From positions 1 to 64,000 of the forward strand of contig CALIZH010000382.1 in assembly GCA_938028585.1 (NCBI GenBank): a stretch of DNA of 64,000 nucleotides, in the 5' to 3' direction. This document shows positions 31,899 to 41,242 of the stretch, in pieces; positions within the stretch are counted from its first letter, which is position 1; each line of letters begins with the position of its first letter. Source of the stretch: an uncultured Actinomyces sp. (GTDB lineage Bacteria > Actinomycetota > Actinomycetes > Actinomycetales > Actinomycetaceae). Made by a program: the position numbers and the translations under genes. The notes under the pieces were generated by a model. That model did not search any database. It worked only from the letters and a program-made list of their open reading frames with translations, and was not told the origin of the DNA.

Positions 31899-34800
31899 AT
31901 GAAACATCGGAAGGAGATGGACGCTCACGTGCGCGGAAGCGTACGTGTGCTCACAGGGTTTACCCGCGTGATCACACTGATGGTCGCCGCTCTTGTTCTA
32001 GCCTTTGGTGTGACAATGATCGGTGGGAGTACTCACGCCGATCCGGGTAAGACAGAAAAGTATGATTTTTACACTTTGTCATCGAATGTCACCGCGTATT
32101 TCTCCGATGCCGTGAAGCCAGGGGCAAAAACGGGTCTATCTGCCGATGAAGGATGGACAACGATTGCTCAAAACGCAAGCGAAGGTGGGGATCTCGTTGG
32201 CTACGGCGATGATAATATCTCCAGCTTTACAGGTTGGTTAGTTTCTAAGACTACGGGCGCATCGAATACTATTGGTTATGATTCGCTCAAGGCCCGGGAT
32301 GCAAATTCTGATGGTTATGGGGGCGTTCTCGCCTACGCTCAGTATGGATCACTGCTCAGTGGGTTGGGTCTCGATTCTACGTCAACGGGTCTTGGTCTTC
32401 ACCTGACGAACGTTGTCTTTGGCGGGATTATGGTGATGTTGTATCTGCTCGCCGGTGGTATCGACACGATTTTCTCTGCTGTTGCGTGGATCCTTGACCT
32501 GCTCAACCCGTTTAGGATGTTCTATCAAGCCGTGTCTGCATCGAGTGCTTCTCTGGCTGATGGGATGACGGATGGGCAAGGCGTTCCCGTGTGGATGCAG
32601 AGTCTGAGCGCATGGGTGAGCGACTGGTATCAAGTTCTCGTTAATATGTCGTGGACAGTACTCATGCCACTTTTCTTGGTCACGTTTGTTACTTCTGCGT
32701 TTTTGTGGAAGAAGGGACAAGCCCTCAGTGGTTTGAAGAAGCTACTGGTACGTGTGGTATTTCTTGCGTTTGGTTTACCTCTTATTGGATCACTATACAC
32801 AGCGACGCTTTCAACTATGAAAGACGCATCGGCTGGAGCCGGTATGGGTGCGACTCGCGTTGTTATTTCAACGTTTGTTGACTTTGAGAATTGGGCGAAG
32901 AATAGCCGTCTTGCCGTACCCCAGGGTGCGACATTGGCATGGGATAGTTTCGCACAAGCTCCTACAGGAGACTCTGTGAATAAGCTCCGTCAGACAACAG
33001 CAGCTATTAACCATATTGCTCATCCTGGTGATGAATTCAAGGATGTTTCTAGTTTGGGTGTTTCTAGTCTTGGTTCACTCACTGTTGAAGCTGCGAAAGC
33101 AGATGAATCAAGTATTGGTAATAGTGCTAAGACGTACGGCGCAACAATGGGTGTGTTGTTACGATATTTAACAGCTCAACGGTATGAAGCTTCGGATTTT
33201 GAGACGGCTGTTAAAGGTCGGCTTGGGAAGGACGCATCAGAGCCTACGACCGATGGTCAGTATGTTCAACAGTGTGCGACCACGTGGTTTAACGTTCAGG
33301 TCGATGGTTCCACCAAGCCTGATGCCTCTAGTGGCGGGTCATGTTCGACGGTTAAAGCCTCCGATAACCCTATTTTGAAAGTCCGTTCGGGTACCGGACT
33401 TCAAGCTGATTCTCGCGGTAATTTTGTGGTGTTTTCAACCCAAGGCACTTCCAGCCCTGAGAATAAAGTGGTGTTGGGTAAGCAGCCACAGGGAGCAAAT
33501 CTGTCACCTCTGTCGATGTACAACTATCTGAACACCTCGTTCGATAAGAACACATTGACTGTGTACTCGTCGAGTAATGCTGTGTCACAAGCGACACGTG
33601 AGTATCACGCATCTGTGAACCTTGTGGGATCCTCTGGTGTGAACTGGCTCTATTGGCTCAATTCATCGACGACGCTTTTCTGCTTCGTCGTGCTCGGTCT
33701 GGGTTATGCTCTGGGTATGCTCACGGGAGCGGTGAGGAACACGTTGCGTATCATTACGGCGGTTCCGTTTGCGACCCTTGGTTCTTTGGCAGCTATCGCC
33801 AAGGTGTTGATCTACACCTTTACGATGATCACTGAGATCATTGGTACGATGTTCATCTATCGACTGGTTCAAGAGTTCATCGTGTCGGTTCCCAGCATCT
33901 TCGAGGGTGGGTTGGAACATATGTATAACTCGCTTGGTGGGTTTGGCGATTATCTGCGTAACAGTGGTTATGTCACGTTGTTCACAGCGATTGTCTCAAC
34001 CGTTGTTCTGTTGTGGCTCACCGTGAAGATGATGCATTTCCGTGGCGCTTTCGTTAAGGGTCTGAATGAGGCCGTGACGAAGATTGTCGATAAGTTCCTC
34101 GATGTGAATGTTTTGCCACCTGGTGGGGGCGTCAAGGGTATGCCGCTGATGAGCGGTGTTGGTGCAGGCGTGGGCAGCGCTGCTGCGAACCGCCTTATGA
34201 GTGGTCGCGGTGGCCTGGGATCGGGCAATTCTGCTCGCGATGCCATCTCACGTGGTCTGGGTGTTGCAGGTGGAGCCGTCGCTGGCGGTTCGTCGATCAA
34301 CGGTACGGATAACCCAGATGAAGCAGGACCGGGCGCATTGGGTGCTGGACCCAGCAGCCCGAGCGGAAGCGGCGGCGGTGGTCTGCTGCTCAGTGATGGC
34401 AGCGGTGGTATCGCTTCTCGTGATGAGGGCTTGTCTGCTGGTGGTGCTTCCACAGCACTGACAACCTCCGCATCGGATCGTCAGCTCGCTCGCGAGGTGG
34501 ATACTCGTGGTGGTCTGTCTGAGCCTCGTCTTGAAGCTAGCCCGAAGGCTGATGCAAAGGACGCGGCTGCATCGAGCACTGTGGCAAACGGTGAAGGTGA
34601 TGGCGTGAGCGCCTTTACCGGATCGATCCGTGAAACCATGGATGCTCATAGCAAGGCTGATCAGGCTCGTCGCTCTCAGCTGACCTCGGGTGTGAAGGCT
34701 GTGTATCACGGTGGTAAGGCAGCGGCTCGCGCATCTGTTGGTGACGCAGCTGGTGCGGCACAAGATGGCAGTAAGGCTGTTGGTGATCTCCAGCAAGCTC

Positions 34801-35102
34801 GTAGCAAGGGTCAAGAAGCCAAGGCTCATCGTCAGGTGGCCGAGGCTCCGCGCCCTGTGCGCCGGGTGCAGCCACAGGTCCAGCAAGCCAGCGCTCCGGC
34901 GCAAGCTCCTGCTCAGGCTCCTGCTCCAAAGCCCGCACCTACGCAGCCTGCTGCACCGGCTCGGGGTCGTGCTCCGCGTCTGGCGGCTCAGCCATCTAGT
35001 CCACAGGCACCTGCGTCACCCCACTTGCCTCCGACTGCTCCACGAGGTGGGACAGGGATGAAGCCTGGTAGCGGCCCGTCTATTCCACCCGTGAAGAAGT
35101 AA
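31899..35102 (+). CDS. VirB6/TrbL-like polytopic channel protein
   Basis: 1067 residues. A membrane span or signal segment near the N-terminus precedes an extracytoplasmic stretch, several spans around 165-300, a large external loop (about 300-590) and a second cluster of spans (about 595-720) with the Gly/Ala-rich pattern of VirB6 proteins. The last 330 residues are a soluble, Gly-, Ser- and then Gln/Pro/Ala-rich tail. VirB6 forms the inner-membrane part of the DNA channel. An ATG at 31866 overlaps the VirB4-like stop, but AAAGGA is spaced for the ATG at 31899. The extra external loop and tail exceed the usual family length. Confidence 0.7.
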   Translation: MKHRKEMDAHVRGSVRVLTGFTRVITLMVAALVLAFGVTMIGGSTHADPGKTEKYDFYTLSSNVTAYFSDAVKPGAKTGLSADEGWTTIAQNASEGGDLVGYGDDNISSFTGWLVSKTTGASNTIGYDSLKARDANSDGYGGVLAYAQYGSLLSGLGLDSTSTGLGLHLTNVVFGGIMVMLYLLAGGIDTIFSAVAWILDLLNPFRMFYQAVSASSASLADGMTDGQGVPVWMQSLSAWVSDWYQVLVNMSWTVLMPLFLVTFVTSAFLWKKGQALSGLKKLLVRVVFLAFGLPLIGSLYTATLSTMKDASAGAGMGATRVVISTFVDFENWAKNSRLAVPQGATLAWDSFAQAPTGDSVNKLRQTTAAINHIAHPGDEFKDVSSLGVSSLGSLTVEAAKADESSIGNSAKTYGATMGVLLRYLTAQRYEASDFETAVKGRLGKDASEPTTDGQYVQQCATTWFNVQVDGSTKPDASSGGSCSTVKASDNPILKVRSGTGLQADSRGNFVVFSTQGTSSPENKVVLGKQPQGANLSPLSMYNYLNTSFDKNTLTVYSSSNAVSQATREYHASVNLVGSSGVNWLYWLNSSTTLFCFVVLGLGYALGMLTGAVRNTLRIITAVPFATLGSLAAIAKVLIYTFTMITEIIGTMFIYRLVQEFIVSVPSIFEGGLEHMYNSLGGFGDYLRNSGYVTLFTAIVSTVVLLWLTVKMMHFRGAFVKGLNEAVTKIVDKFLDVNVLPPGGGVKGMPLMSGVGAGVGSAAANRLMSGRGGLGSGNSARDAISRGLGVAGGAVAGGSSINGTDNPDEAGPGALGAGPSSPSGSGGGGLLLSDGSGGIASRDEGLSAGGASTALTTSASDRQLAREVDTRGGLSEPRLEASPKADAKDAAASSTVANGEGDGVSAFTGSIRETMDAHSKADQARRSQLTSGVKAVYHGGKAAARASVGDAAGAAQDGSKAVGDLQQARSKGQEAKAHRQVAEAPRPVRRVQPQVQQASAPAQAPAQAPAPKPAPTQPAAPARGRAPRLAAQPSSPQAPASPHLPPTAPRGGTGMKPGSGPSIPPVKK

Positions 35103-35120
35103 CGGGTATGTGAGACGGGT

Positions 35121-35164
35121 AACGCCCTCGGTTGTGTTGGATAACCAACATGATCGAGGGCGTT
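35121..35164 (+). terminator. Terminator after the VirB6-like gene
   Basis: AACGCCCTCG (35121-35130) pairs with CGAGGGCGTT (35155-35164), with an inner TGTTGG/CCAACA stem. Confidence 0.75.
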
Positions 35165-35168
35165 TCGC

Positions 35169-35197
35169 TTGCTCGTTATAGACGCTTTGTGTACAAT
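35169..35197 (+). promoter_or_regulatory. Promoter of the VirB2-like gene
   Basis: TTGCTC (35169-35174) and TGTGTACAAT with -10 TACAAT at 35192-35197, spacing 17 bp. A 90-base leader follows before GAAAGGAG. The usual palindrome is not clear here. Confidence 0.55.
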
Positions 35198-35293
35198 GGT
35201 TGTAGGTCATGAGTGGATGTATCTGACAACCAGATGATGCTCTGGCCGTCAAAGATACGTACGTACGATTGATGAGAAAGGAGACTTAATATT

Positions 35294-35659
35294 ATGTCTC
35301 TCAACGTTCTTGCATCTGAGGCGATGACTCGTCTTATGGTGCCTGCATCCGGGTGGAGTGCAAAGACTCTCTTGGAAAAGATGTTCAGTGAAGGAAAGAC
35401 CTATCTCGGTCTGGCTCTTGGAATCTTTGGCCTGGTCTTGATCGGCTGGTCGATCTTCAAGCTTGTTGGTAAGTTCATGCAGACCCAGGGTTCACAGCAA
35501 ACCTCGTGGTTCATGATTCTTCTGGCATTCATGTTCGGTGGCTTGCTCCTGTTCGGTGGCGTTTCGATGGTGATGAATATTGCACAGGGTGCAAAGGAAT
35601 CATTCGAAGAACTCGGCGGCGGTATGATTCTGCCCTATGCGTTGACGTTCTTGCCGTAA
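35294..35659 (+). CDS. Small two-span membrane protein, VirB2/TrbC-like candidate
   Basis: 121 residues. An amphipathic N-terminal part (about 1-35) is followed by two hydrophobic spans (about 36-60 and 70-97) joined by a short polar turn with Gln/Thr, and a Gly/Glu-rich end. Size, topology and place between VirB6-like and VirB8-like genes fit a VirB2-type pilin or an equivalent small channel protein; sequence identity cannot be claimed. It has its own promoter, suited to a subunit needed in excess. Confidence 0.45.
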   Translation: MSLNVLASEAMTRLMVPASGWSAKTLLEKMFSEGKTYLGLALGIFGLVLIGWSIFKLVGKFMQTQGSQQTSWFMILLAFMFGGLLLFGGVSMVMNIAQGAKESFEELGGGMILPYALTFLP

Positions 35660-35778
35660 GCACGGCGTGATGTCACGACCTATCAACACAACCGGGGCCG
35701 GGGAACCGGCTTCGGCTGTTGTTGTATCTGATATGTGCGTCCCTTGATCTCGGTTTATTTATGCGAAAGGATCCTATT

Positions 35779-37200
35779 ATGGCGTGGAATCGTCGAAAGA
35801 AAGCTCAGGGAGAATTTACCCAGCCTGGCACAGTAGAAAGCATTGGTGAGGAAGTCCCGTCAGGTTTTTCCCACAAACTCAAACAATTTCAGACGAAGTA
35901 TAAGTTTGATTCCCACCATGCGATTGAACGTTTTGGTGTAGCTGTTGCCATCTTTGGCTTCACTGGTATCGCCCTTTTTGCAGGAGCGGGTGTGTCTTCG
36001 TACGCAAACGGACAAGAAAAGCTCGGAGCAACAGCTCTTTATACTCAGTCGTTTACCACTTCGCGTACTCAGGTGGGCGGTTCTGTCATGGGTGTGTACA
36101 CCGATCCGTCGAAGACGCGCACGATGGTCTTGCTGTCGGTTAAGGATGATAACCGACTTCCCTCAAGCGCTGATGATTACCAGGTCTTCCTCACCGGCAC
36201 TGACACCGAGATGGGCCATCACTCGCTCAAAGGTCAGCCGATCACGGCGCGCTATGTCACTTTTGGTAACAATGCGAAATACATGGGTGTCGTGCTTGAT
36301 AACCCGAACAAGTTCGATCTGCGCATTCTCGATATGATCGTGCGTATTAACCGTGAGGTTTCGTATAAGGACACGGGTGATGGTTCTGGTGCTCAGGCTG
36401 GGCCGTCGTCGGATTCAACACAGAATTCAAACACCAAAGGTAAGTCGTTTGAGAGGTACGATCAGATCAGGATCGCGTTTAACCCTGTGGCAACTGGGTC
36501 TACCGAGATGAATCTGGGTGTTGCCGGAAGTGATTTCAACGCCGGTAACGTCTATCACGAGGCTGTGACCCGTGATGCTGAGCAAAAGTTGCGTGACAAG
36601 ATGGATGGTCAACTGCTCCAGATGCAAGCTGACTTGGCGAAGATTGATCAGTACAATTCTCAGATTGCGACGACCACTGTCAATGACCGTGGAAACATCT
36701 TGAAGTTGAACGATCCGCCCGCGCCTCAGATTATTGCGGGCGATCAGGTGACGGGTCAAGACGCTAAAAGCAGCAAGACGGGACAATCGACGCTGGCACT
36801 TGTGTCCAAGAAGGTTGTTCCCGGTGGTTACGATTTTGACTGGCGCAATGGTAACGTTAGCGAGGGATACCTCGATCGGATCGTTCCCAAGCGTATGAGT
36901 TATGTGGACTTTATGAAGGCTCAGTCAAAACTCACCGCCCCTGCGCCCGTCTGGAATAAAGTCGAGTTTACGTTGAATAATGGAACACCACTCAGCGTTT
37001 ATACCAATCGGGATACTTTTATCAAGCCGTTACTTGACTTGCGGAGTAATCTTATTGCCTCATGGCAGACATATTACGAGCATAAGAAGGAGTATCAGGT
37101 GACGTCGTATTCTGACTTGCTCAACCTAGAGATTGAGTTGCGTAACGTCCGTTCGAATACGACTCAGAACACGAACGCGAACGTTTTGACACTGTACTGA
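35779..37200 (+). CDS. Membrane-anchored T4SS-associated protein, 473 aa
   Basis: Unrecognised family. A basic cytoplasmic N-terminus leads to one membrane span at about residues 56-77, then a large extracytoplasmic part with a Ser/Asn/Gly-rich loop near 205-225 and helices in the C-terminal half (DAEQKLRDKMDGQLLQMQADLAKI). GAAAGGA precedes the ATG at 35779; the longer frame has no site. The single-span layout and position suggest a channel scaffold protein that replaces a VirB10- or TcpA-associated part in this lineage. Confidence 0.55.
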   Translation: MAWNRRKKAQGEFTQPGTVESIGEEVPSGFSHKLKQFQTKYKFDSHHAIERFGVAVAIFGFTGIALFAGAGVSSYANGQEKLGATALYTQSFTTSRTQVGGSVMGVYTDPSKTRTMVLLSVKDDNRLPSSADDYQVFLTGTDTEMGHHSLKGQPITARYVTFGNNAKYMGVVLDNPNKFDLRILDMIVRINREVSYKDTGDGSGAQAGPSSDSTQNSNTKGKSFERYDQIRIAFNPVATGSTEMNLGVAGSDFNAGNVYHEAVTRDAEQKLRDKMDGQLLQMQADLAKIDQYNSQIATTTVNDRGNILKLNDPPAPQIIAGDQVTGQDAKSSKTGQSTLALVSKKVVPGGYDFDWRNGNVSEGYLDRIVPKRMSYVDFMKAQSKLTAPAPVWNKVEFTLNNGTPLSVYTNRDTFIKPLLDLRSNLIASWQTYYEHKKEYQVTSYSDLLNLEIELRNVRSNTTQNTNANVLTLY

Positions 37201-37213
37201 GAGAAGGAGATTT

Positions 37214-39109
37214 ATGATGACAGTGAGTAAAGGCGCAGCTGGTGGGTTAGACCCATTGAAGGGCGACACTTCTACCCCTGAGACGATTGATAAGCCTGAT
37301 CGTTCTTCATCTCAAAGTGATGCGCCTGAAAAGGTTGATACAGGCGCTAATGGTACCGACGTGATGGGATCGGGTGGGGCAGCTCCTGGTGGAGCGCCCT
37401 CTGGTATTGGTGGTGCCCATGGCGTGGGTAAGGGTGGTAAAGTAGCGACAGGCGCTGCTGCCTCCGCTGCTGCCCCCGTTGCTGCCCAAGCTGCTGCTCT
37501 GGCGACGTTCCTCAACTGGCTGAAAACCGTGATGATGACAGCCGTTGCTGCTGCTCAGTCACTGTGGTCTATGGCAGCAGGCGCTCTCGTTGCTGCTGGT
37601 AAGTCGGTTGTCGGGTTCTTTGCGGGTCTTGGTACGTCGATTTCAAGTGCGATGGGTGGTATGGTCTCGGCGGCAACAGCGGGTGTTGCCTCATTTGTCG
37701 CTTTAGCGGTTGGAGCTGTCGGCGTGGTTGGTGGTGCTCTTGCGATGCGCGATGGAGACACCGCCTCTCGCGATGGATTGCTCCCCTCATGCACTGTTGA
37801 AGTGAACAACGCTGTGAAAGCATCTGAGGGCGCTCAAGGCGATTTCTCGGCTCAAACAGAAGAAAACGCCAAGACGATCTACTCCGTGCTCTCGGCATGG
37901 GGAATGTCGAATGAGAATATCGCTGGCATCCTTGGCAACTGGTCGCATGAGTCAGGTATTGATCCGACGAGTGTTGAGACGATCTTTGACGAGAAGTTCA
38001 CGATCGGGCCGCGCAAAACCGATGCTCAGCTCAAGAACTTTAAGATGGCTCAGGTTGATCCGGCTTACGCTGCTCGTTTCCCTGCCATTGACCTCATGGG
38101 TATTGGCCTTGGGCAGTGGACGAATGGCCGTAACACGCTGCTCACCGAGTATGCAAAGTCGATCAACAAGCCGTGGTACACGCTGGAAACTCAGCTTGGT
38201 TTCATGGTCTCCAAGGATGATCCAACCCGCGTGGGTCAGGTGAAGGCTCTCATCAATAACTCTGAGGGTGGCAGCGTGTCTGCTGCAACATCGTACTTCC
38301 TCACGAAGTGGGAAGGCATCAACGATGGAACGCTGGGAACCCGTGAAGCTGCTGCTGGAACGTGGTTTGCCAAGATGGGCGGCTGGTCAAAGAATCAGTC
38401 ACTCGCTGACTCGATTCTTGCTCAGTCGGGTAGTGCGGTGACAGGAGCGAACAATACTTCTGTTGCTCAGGCGGCAAGTCAGTGTAAGTCTTTTGCTGGA
38501 CACGTTGATAACTCGTCTTTGGTCAAGGCTGCGCTGTCCTACGCATGGCCGTACAACGACGAGGGTAAGGGCAACGACGGCACCGATCTGTATAAGTACC
38601 TCCATAAGGAAGTGCTTGGTGAGTCGGATCATTTCTTTGCCTCGTGTGACCGCACTGTGGCAACAGCCGTGCGCTGGTCTGGAACGGATGATAGCTACCC
38701 TGCTGGTGGCGTGTCGAACCAGCTTGCCTATCTCCAAGGTGAAGGCTCCTCGAAGTGGAAGCCGGTTGATTACAACGGTGATAAGTCCAAGCTCCAGCCT
38801 GGGGATATTCTTTTGCGCACCACCGGGGGCGTGTCGCACACGGTCATGTACGTGGGTGAAGACTCTGTGAAGGAAGTTTGGGGTGAAGGAAACTACGAGG
38901 CTCATGGCGAGATCGTTTCCGGTTCGCTCAACGACCGTTCGCCAACAGTTGGTCAGTTCTACACTGGTTCAACTGGTCTCGATACGGATTACTTGGCGTT
39001 CCGTAACGTGACGAAGGAGCAGTCCTCGAAGTTCACGTCCGTCACGGTGCCCTCTTCTATGCAGAAGGGGCAGGGGGATAAGGGTACGCGCCTGACCCCT
39101 GGACCGTGA
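37214..39109 (+). CDS. T4SS cell-wall hydrolase (lysozyme-like plus CHAP/NlpC-like domain)
   Basis: 631 residues. A disordered Gly/Ala-rich N-terminus and two or more hydrophobic stretches (about 80-175) precede a phage-tail-lysozyme-type domain (about 218-400: ILGNWSHESGIDP with the likely catalytic Glu, and GIGLGQWTNGR), then a Cys peptidase-type domain (about 435-600: SCDRTVATAVRW with candidate Cys; QPGDILLRTTGGVSHTVMYVG with candidate His). Two-domain hydrolases of this kind open peptidoglycan in Gram-positive conjugation (VirB1-like role). GAAGGAG supports the start. Confidence 0.8.
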   Translation: MMTVSKGAAGGLDPLKGDTSTPETIDKPDRSSSQSDAPEKVDTGANGTDVMGSGGAAPGGAPSGIGGAHGVGKGGKVATGAAASAAAPVAAQAAALATFLNWLKTVMMTAVAAAQSLWSMAAGALVAAGKSVVGFFAGLGTSISSAMGGMVSAATAGVASFVALAVGAVGVVGGALAMRDGDTASRDGLLPSCTVEVNNAVKASEGAQGDFSAQTEENAKTIYSVLSAWGMSNENIAGILGNWSHESGIDPTSVETIFDEKFTIGPRKTDAQLKNFKMAQVDPAYAARFPAIDLMGIGLGQWTNGRNTLLTEYAKSINKPWYTLETQLGFMVSKDDPTRVGQVKALINNSEGGSVSAATSYFLTKWEGINDGTLGTREAAAGTWFAKMGGWSKNQSLADSILAQSGSAVTGANNTSVAQAASQCKSFAGHVDNSSLVKAALSYAWPYNDEGKGNDGTDLYKYLHKEVLGESDHFFASCDRTVATAVRWSGTDDSYPAGGVSNQLAYLQGEGSSKWKPVDYNGDKSKLQPGDILLRTTGGVSHTVMYVGEDSVKEVWGEGNYEAHGEIVSGSLNDRSPTVGQFYTGSTGLDTDYLAFRNVTKEQSSKFTSVTVPSSMQKGQGDKGTRLTPGP

Positions 39110-39134
39110 GTTGCCCACATTGATTGATCACAGG

Positions 39135-39198
39135 CCCCGTGCTAGATATTGCATCTAGTGCGGGGTTTTGTGCTAGAATGGTTGTATTGATACACGAG
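39135..39198 (+). promoter_or_regulatory. Terminator followed by operator-type promoter
   Basis: A stem CCCCG/CGGGG with inner CTAGAT/ATCTAG (39135-39165) and TTTT ends the hydrolase unit. TGCTAGAAT, with -10 TAGAAT at 39174-39179, and the operator-like TTGATACACGAG (39187-39198) start the next one. Confidence 0.65.
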
Positions 39199-39231
39199 TG
39201 AAATCGCATCAAACGAAAGGAAGTGATAGCC

Positions 39232-39999
39232 GTGTCGAAACTTGATGACTTGATCGAATGGTCGCGCACCCCGACTGAAAAGCCGAAGCGCACAACCCGC
39301 ATCGACGTTGCCGAAGAATGGGAGCGTCGTCGCGCTGAAAAGAAGCAGGGTTCCGGTGAGAACACTCGCTCTCGCGTTGGCCTCAAGGTGGGTGCAAGTA
39401 TGGGTCTTGCAGCTCTTGGTATCGGTATTGCCGTGTTTGGGATGCAGGCGAAGCCTGTGGACCGCACGGCTGAGATTAACGATTTGAATGCTCAGATCTC
39501 TAGCGCACAGCACACTGAGCAGGCTGTTCCCGACGCAAACGTGGCGAAGAAGGCCGTGAGCGCTTTGCAGGAAAAGAGCCAGAAGGTTGCCGATCTCCAA
39601 AACGAGTACAGGGGTTGGCAACCGAGCACTGCTGCTGCACAGGCACAGCAGGATGCACAAAAGTCCAAGGCACTGTACGAGGCGTTGGCTCAGTTGGTTC
39701 CGAGCAAGGCTGCTGGCAGGTGGTTCTCGCCTTTGGTTAAGGACGGGTCTGGCGGGGCAAATCCGATGCCCGCCGATCAGTACAAGTGGGAATCGGTTGT
39801 CACCTACGATGTGACAGACACGTCCGCTCTACCAATCGCATGGCTGTGCAAGGGGAGCGACGGAACGTTGCTCGCATGGACGACAGCCACGTATGATGCT
39901 GGGTCTGGAACGTTCTCCAAGCTGCATACTGGCGTCACCAGCGCTGGAGCACGCTTGCTCATTAGTGATGACACGGCACACGCGAACGGAGTTGGTTGA
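39232..39999 (+). CDS. Bitopic T4SS protein, VirB8-like candidate 1
   Basis: 255 residues. Basic N-terminus, one membrane span at about 58-74, then a coiled-coil stretch (about 80-140) and a small mixed alpha/beta end domain (AGRWFSPLVKDG, WESVVTYDVTD, WLCKGSDGTLLAWTTATYD). The topology fits VirB8/TcpC-type periplasmic-facing proteins. The GTG at 39223 is too close to AAAGGA, so I chose the GTG at 39232. The next gene starts one base after the stop and has the same topology, so the two likely form a pair. Confidence 0.5.
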   Translation: MSKLDDLIEWSRTPTEKPKRTTRIDVAEEWERRRAEKKQGSGENTRSRVGLKVGASMGLAALGIGIAVFGMQAKPVDRTAEINDLNAQISSAQHTEQAVPDANVAKKAVSALQEKSQKVADLQNEYRGWQPSTAAAQAQQDAQKSKALYEALAQLVPSKAAGRWFSPLVKDGSGGANPMPADQYKWESVVTYDVTDTSALPIAWLCKGSDGTLLAWTTATYDAGSGTFSKLHTGVTSAGARLLISDDTAHANGVG

Positions 40000-40000
40000 G

Positions 40001-40666
40001 ATGACACAAGAGAATAAACCTTCATGGGTTGTACGTTTTGGCGCACTGATCGCAGGCGGTGCGATTCTGTGCGGTGGTATCGGTGTTGCAGCTGTTCACG
40101 GAAACACTGTGAGCGCCGAGAACGCACGCACGGAAGCCTATGTCCAGCAGTTGCGTTCTCAGCTTGGCTCGACTCAAGCCTCCACCACTACCGCGCAAGA
40201 GAATGTCTCGACTGAGACCACTGGTATGTCTCCCGCTCGTAAGGCCAAGGATGACGAGACTGTTGAAGCCATCATGAAGCAGGCGCTCACGTGGTCAAGC
40301 GGGCAGCAGTACATTGATGCACGAAAGGCGCTCATCGACCGTTGGCACTTGGACGAGAACTCTCAGTTCCTCAAGGTGTTTATGCCCGGTGAAGATGCAG
40401 GCGCGTGGCGCACAGACTCGTCTGGAAAGACGTACTTTGCCTATGAAGGCGCAAACTCGACTCTCGATTCGTTCACGAGCGCTGTAACGAACATTAACGG
40501 CACGAAGTACTCCTACTTTGCTGTCGTTGGTATCAAGACGCGAAGCGTTGACGGTAAGGCGACCAGCACCTCGTACTCTACGATGAGCTACACCGTGGAT
40601 AGCGATGGAAACGTCACTGATCTCATTGGTTGGGCCGGTTCTCCTGGTCACGATCGCACGTACTAA
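40001..40666 (+). CDS. Bitopic T4SS protein, VirB8-like candidate 2
   Basis: 221 residues. Short cytoplasmic start, membrane span at about 12-33, then a Thr/Ser/Gln linker and a C-terminal domain (about 95-221) with strands such as GKTYFAYEGANSTL, SYFAVVGIKTRS and TMSYTVDSDGNVTDL, like the NTF2-like fold of VirB8. The open frame extends upstream, but it would overlap the previous gene; the ATG at 40001 follows that stop and is preceded by GGAG. Confidence 0.5.
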   Translation: MTQENKPSWVVRFGALIAGGAILCGGIGVAAVHGNTVSAENARTEAYVQQLRSQLGSTQASTTTAQENVSTETTGMSPARKAKDDETVEAIMKQALTWSSGQQYIDARKALIDRWHLDENSQFLKVFMPGEDAGAWRTDSSGKTYFAYEGANSTLDSFTSAVTNINGTKYSYFAVVGIKTRSVDGKATSTSYSTMSYTVDSDGNVTDLIGWAGSPGHDRTY

Positions 40667-40717
40667 GCATGTGCAGTCCCACTCGTCCCATTTTTATTTT
40701 TCGAAAGGATATTTTTC

Positions 40718-41203
40718 ATGAATCTGTTTTCTCTGGCTAAGACGTCCCGCACTCCCATAACTGACGATGAAAAGGGGGCGATCAAGCGAAGCGCCCGTAT
40801 GGGCCTCTACGTTGTTGCTCGCGTCATCGGCTTTGTTGTATGGCTGTTTATCAGCCTGTGGATCACGATGTGGGGAGCACTGAAAGTTGTTCCAAATATG
40901 GGATCGTTGATCCAAGATGCACTGGGCGTGACGAGCGCAAACGCGCACAATAGCGAATCGTTCATCACGTACTGGGTTGCTCCGATGCTGCTCACAACTC
41001 TGGTGATCTCCGCTGGTGTGATCGCGCTGTGCACATGGATGTGGCGCGTCATGAACCGAGGTTTTGACTCGATGAGACTATGGGTTGATCGCGTGGGTGT
41101 TGCTGCTGACGGTGAAGTAACTCCGTCACTGGGCCGTGCCAAGAAGGTTGATTCCCTTGACGAAGACGAGCCAAAGAAAAAGAAGAAGTCGCGTCGGCGC
41201 TAA
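40718..41203 (+). CDS. Two-span membrane protein with basic tail, 161 aa
   Basis: Unrecognised. Two spans at about 29-54 and 85-110 frame a short external loop; the C-terminus is cytoplasmic and ends DEDEPKKKKKSRRR, an acidic-to-basic switch. GAAAGGA precedes the ATG. It lies in the transfer operon between the VirB8-like pair and a soluble acidic protein. Confidence 0.5.
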   Translation: MNLFSLAKTSRTPITDDEKGAIKRSARMGLYVVARVIGFVVWLFISLWITMWGALKVVPNMGSLIQDALGVTSANAHNSESFITYWVAPMLLTTLVISAGVIALCTWMWRVMNRGFDSMRLWVDRVGVAADGEVTPSLGRAKKVDSLDEDEPKKKKKSRRR

Positions 41204-41242
41204 GAGCCGATCGTTCTATCCCTACTCAAGAAAGAGAGAATT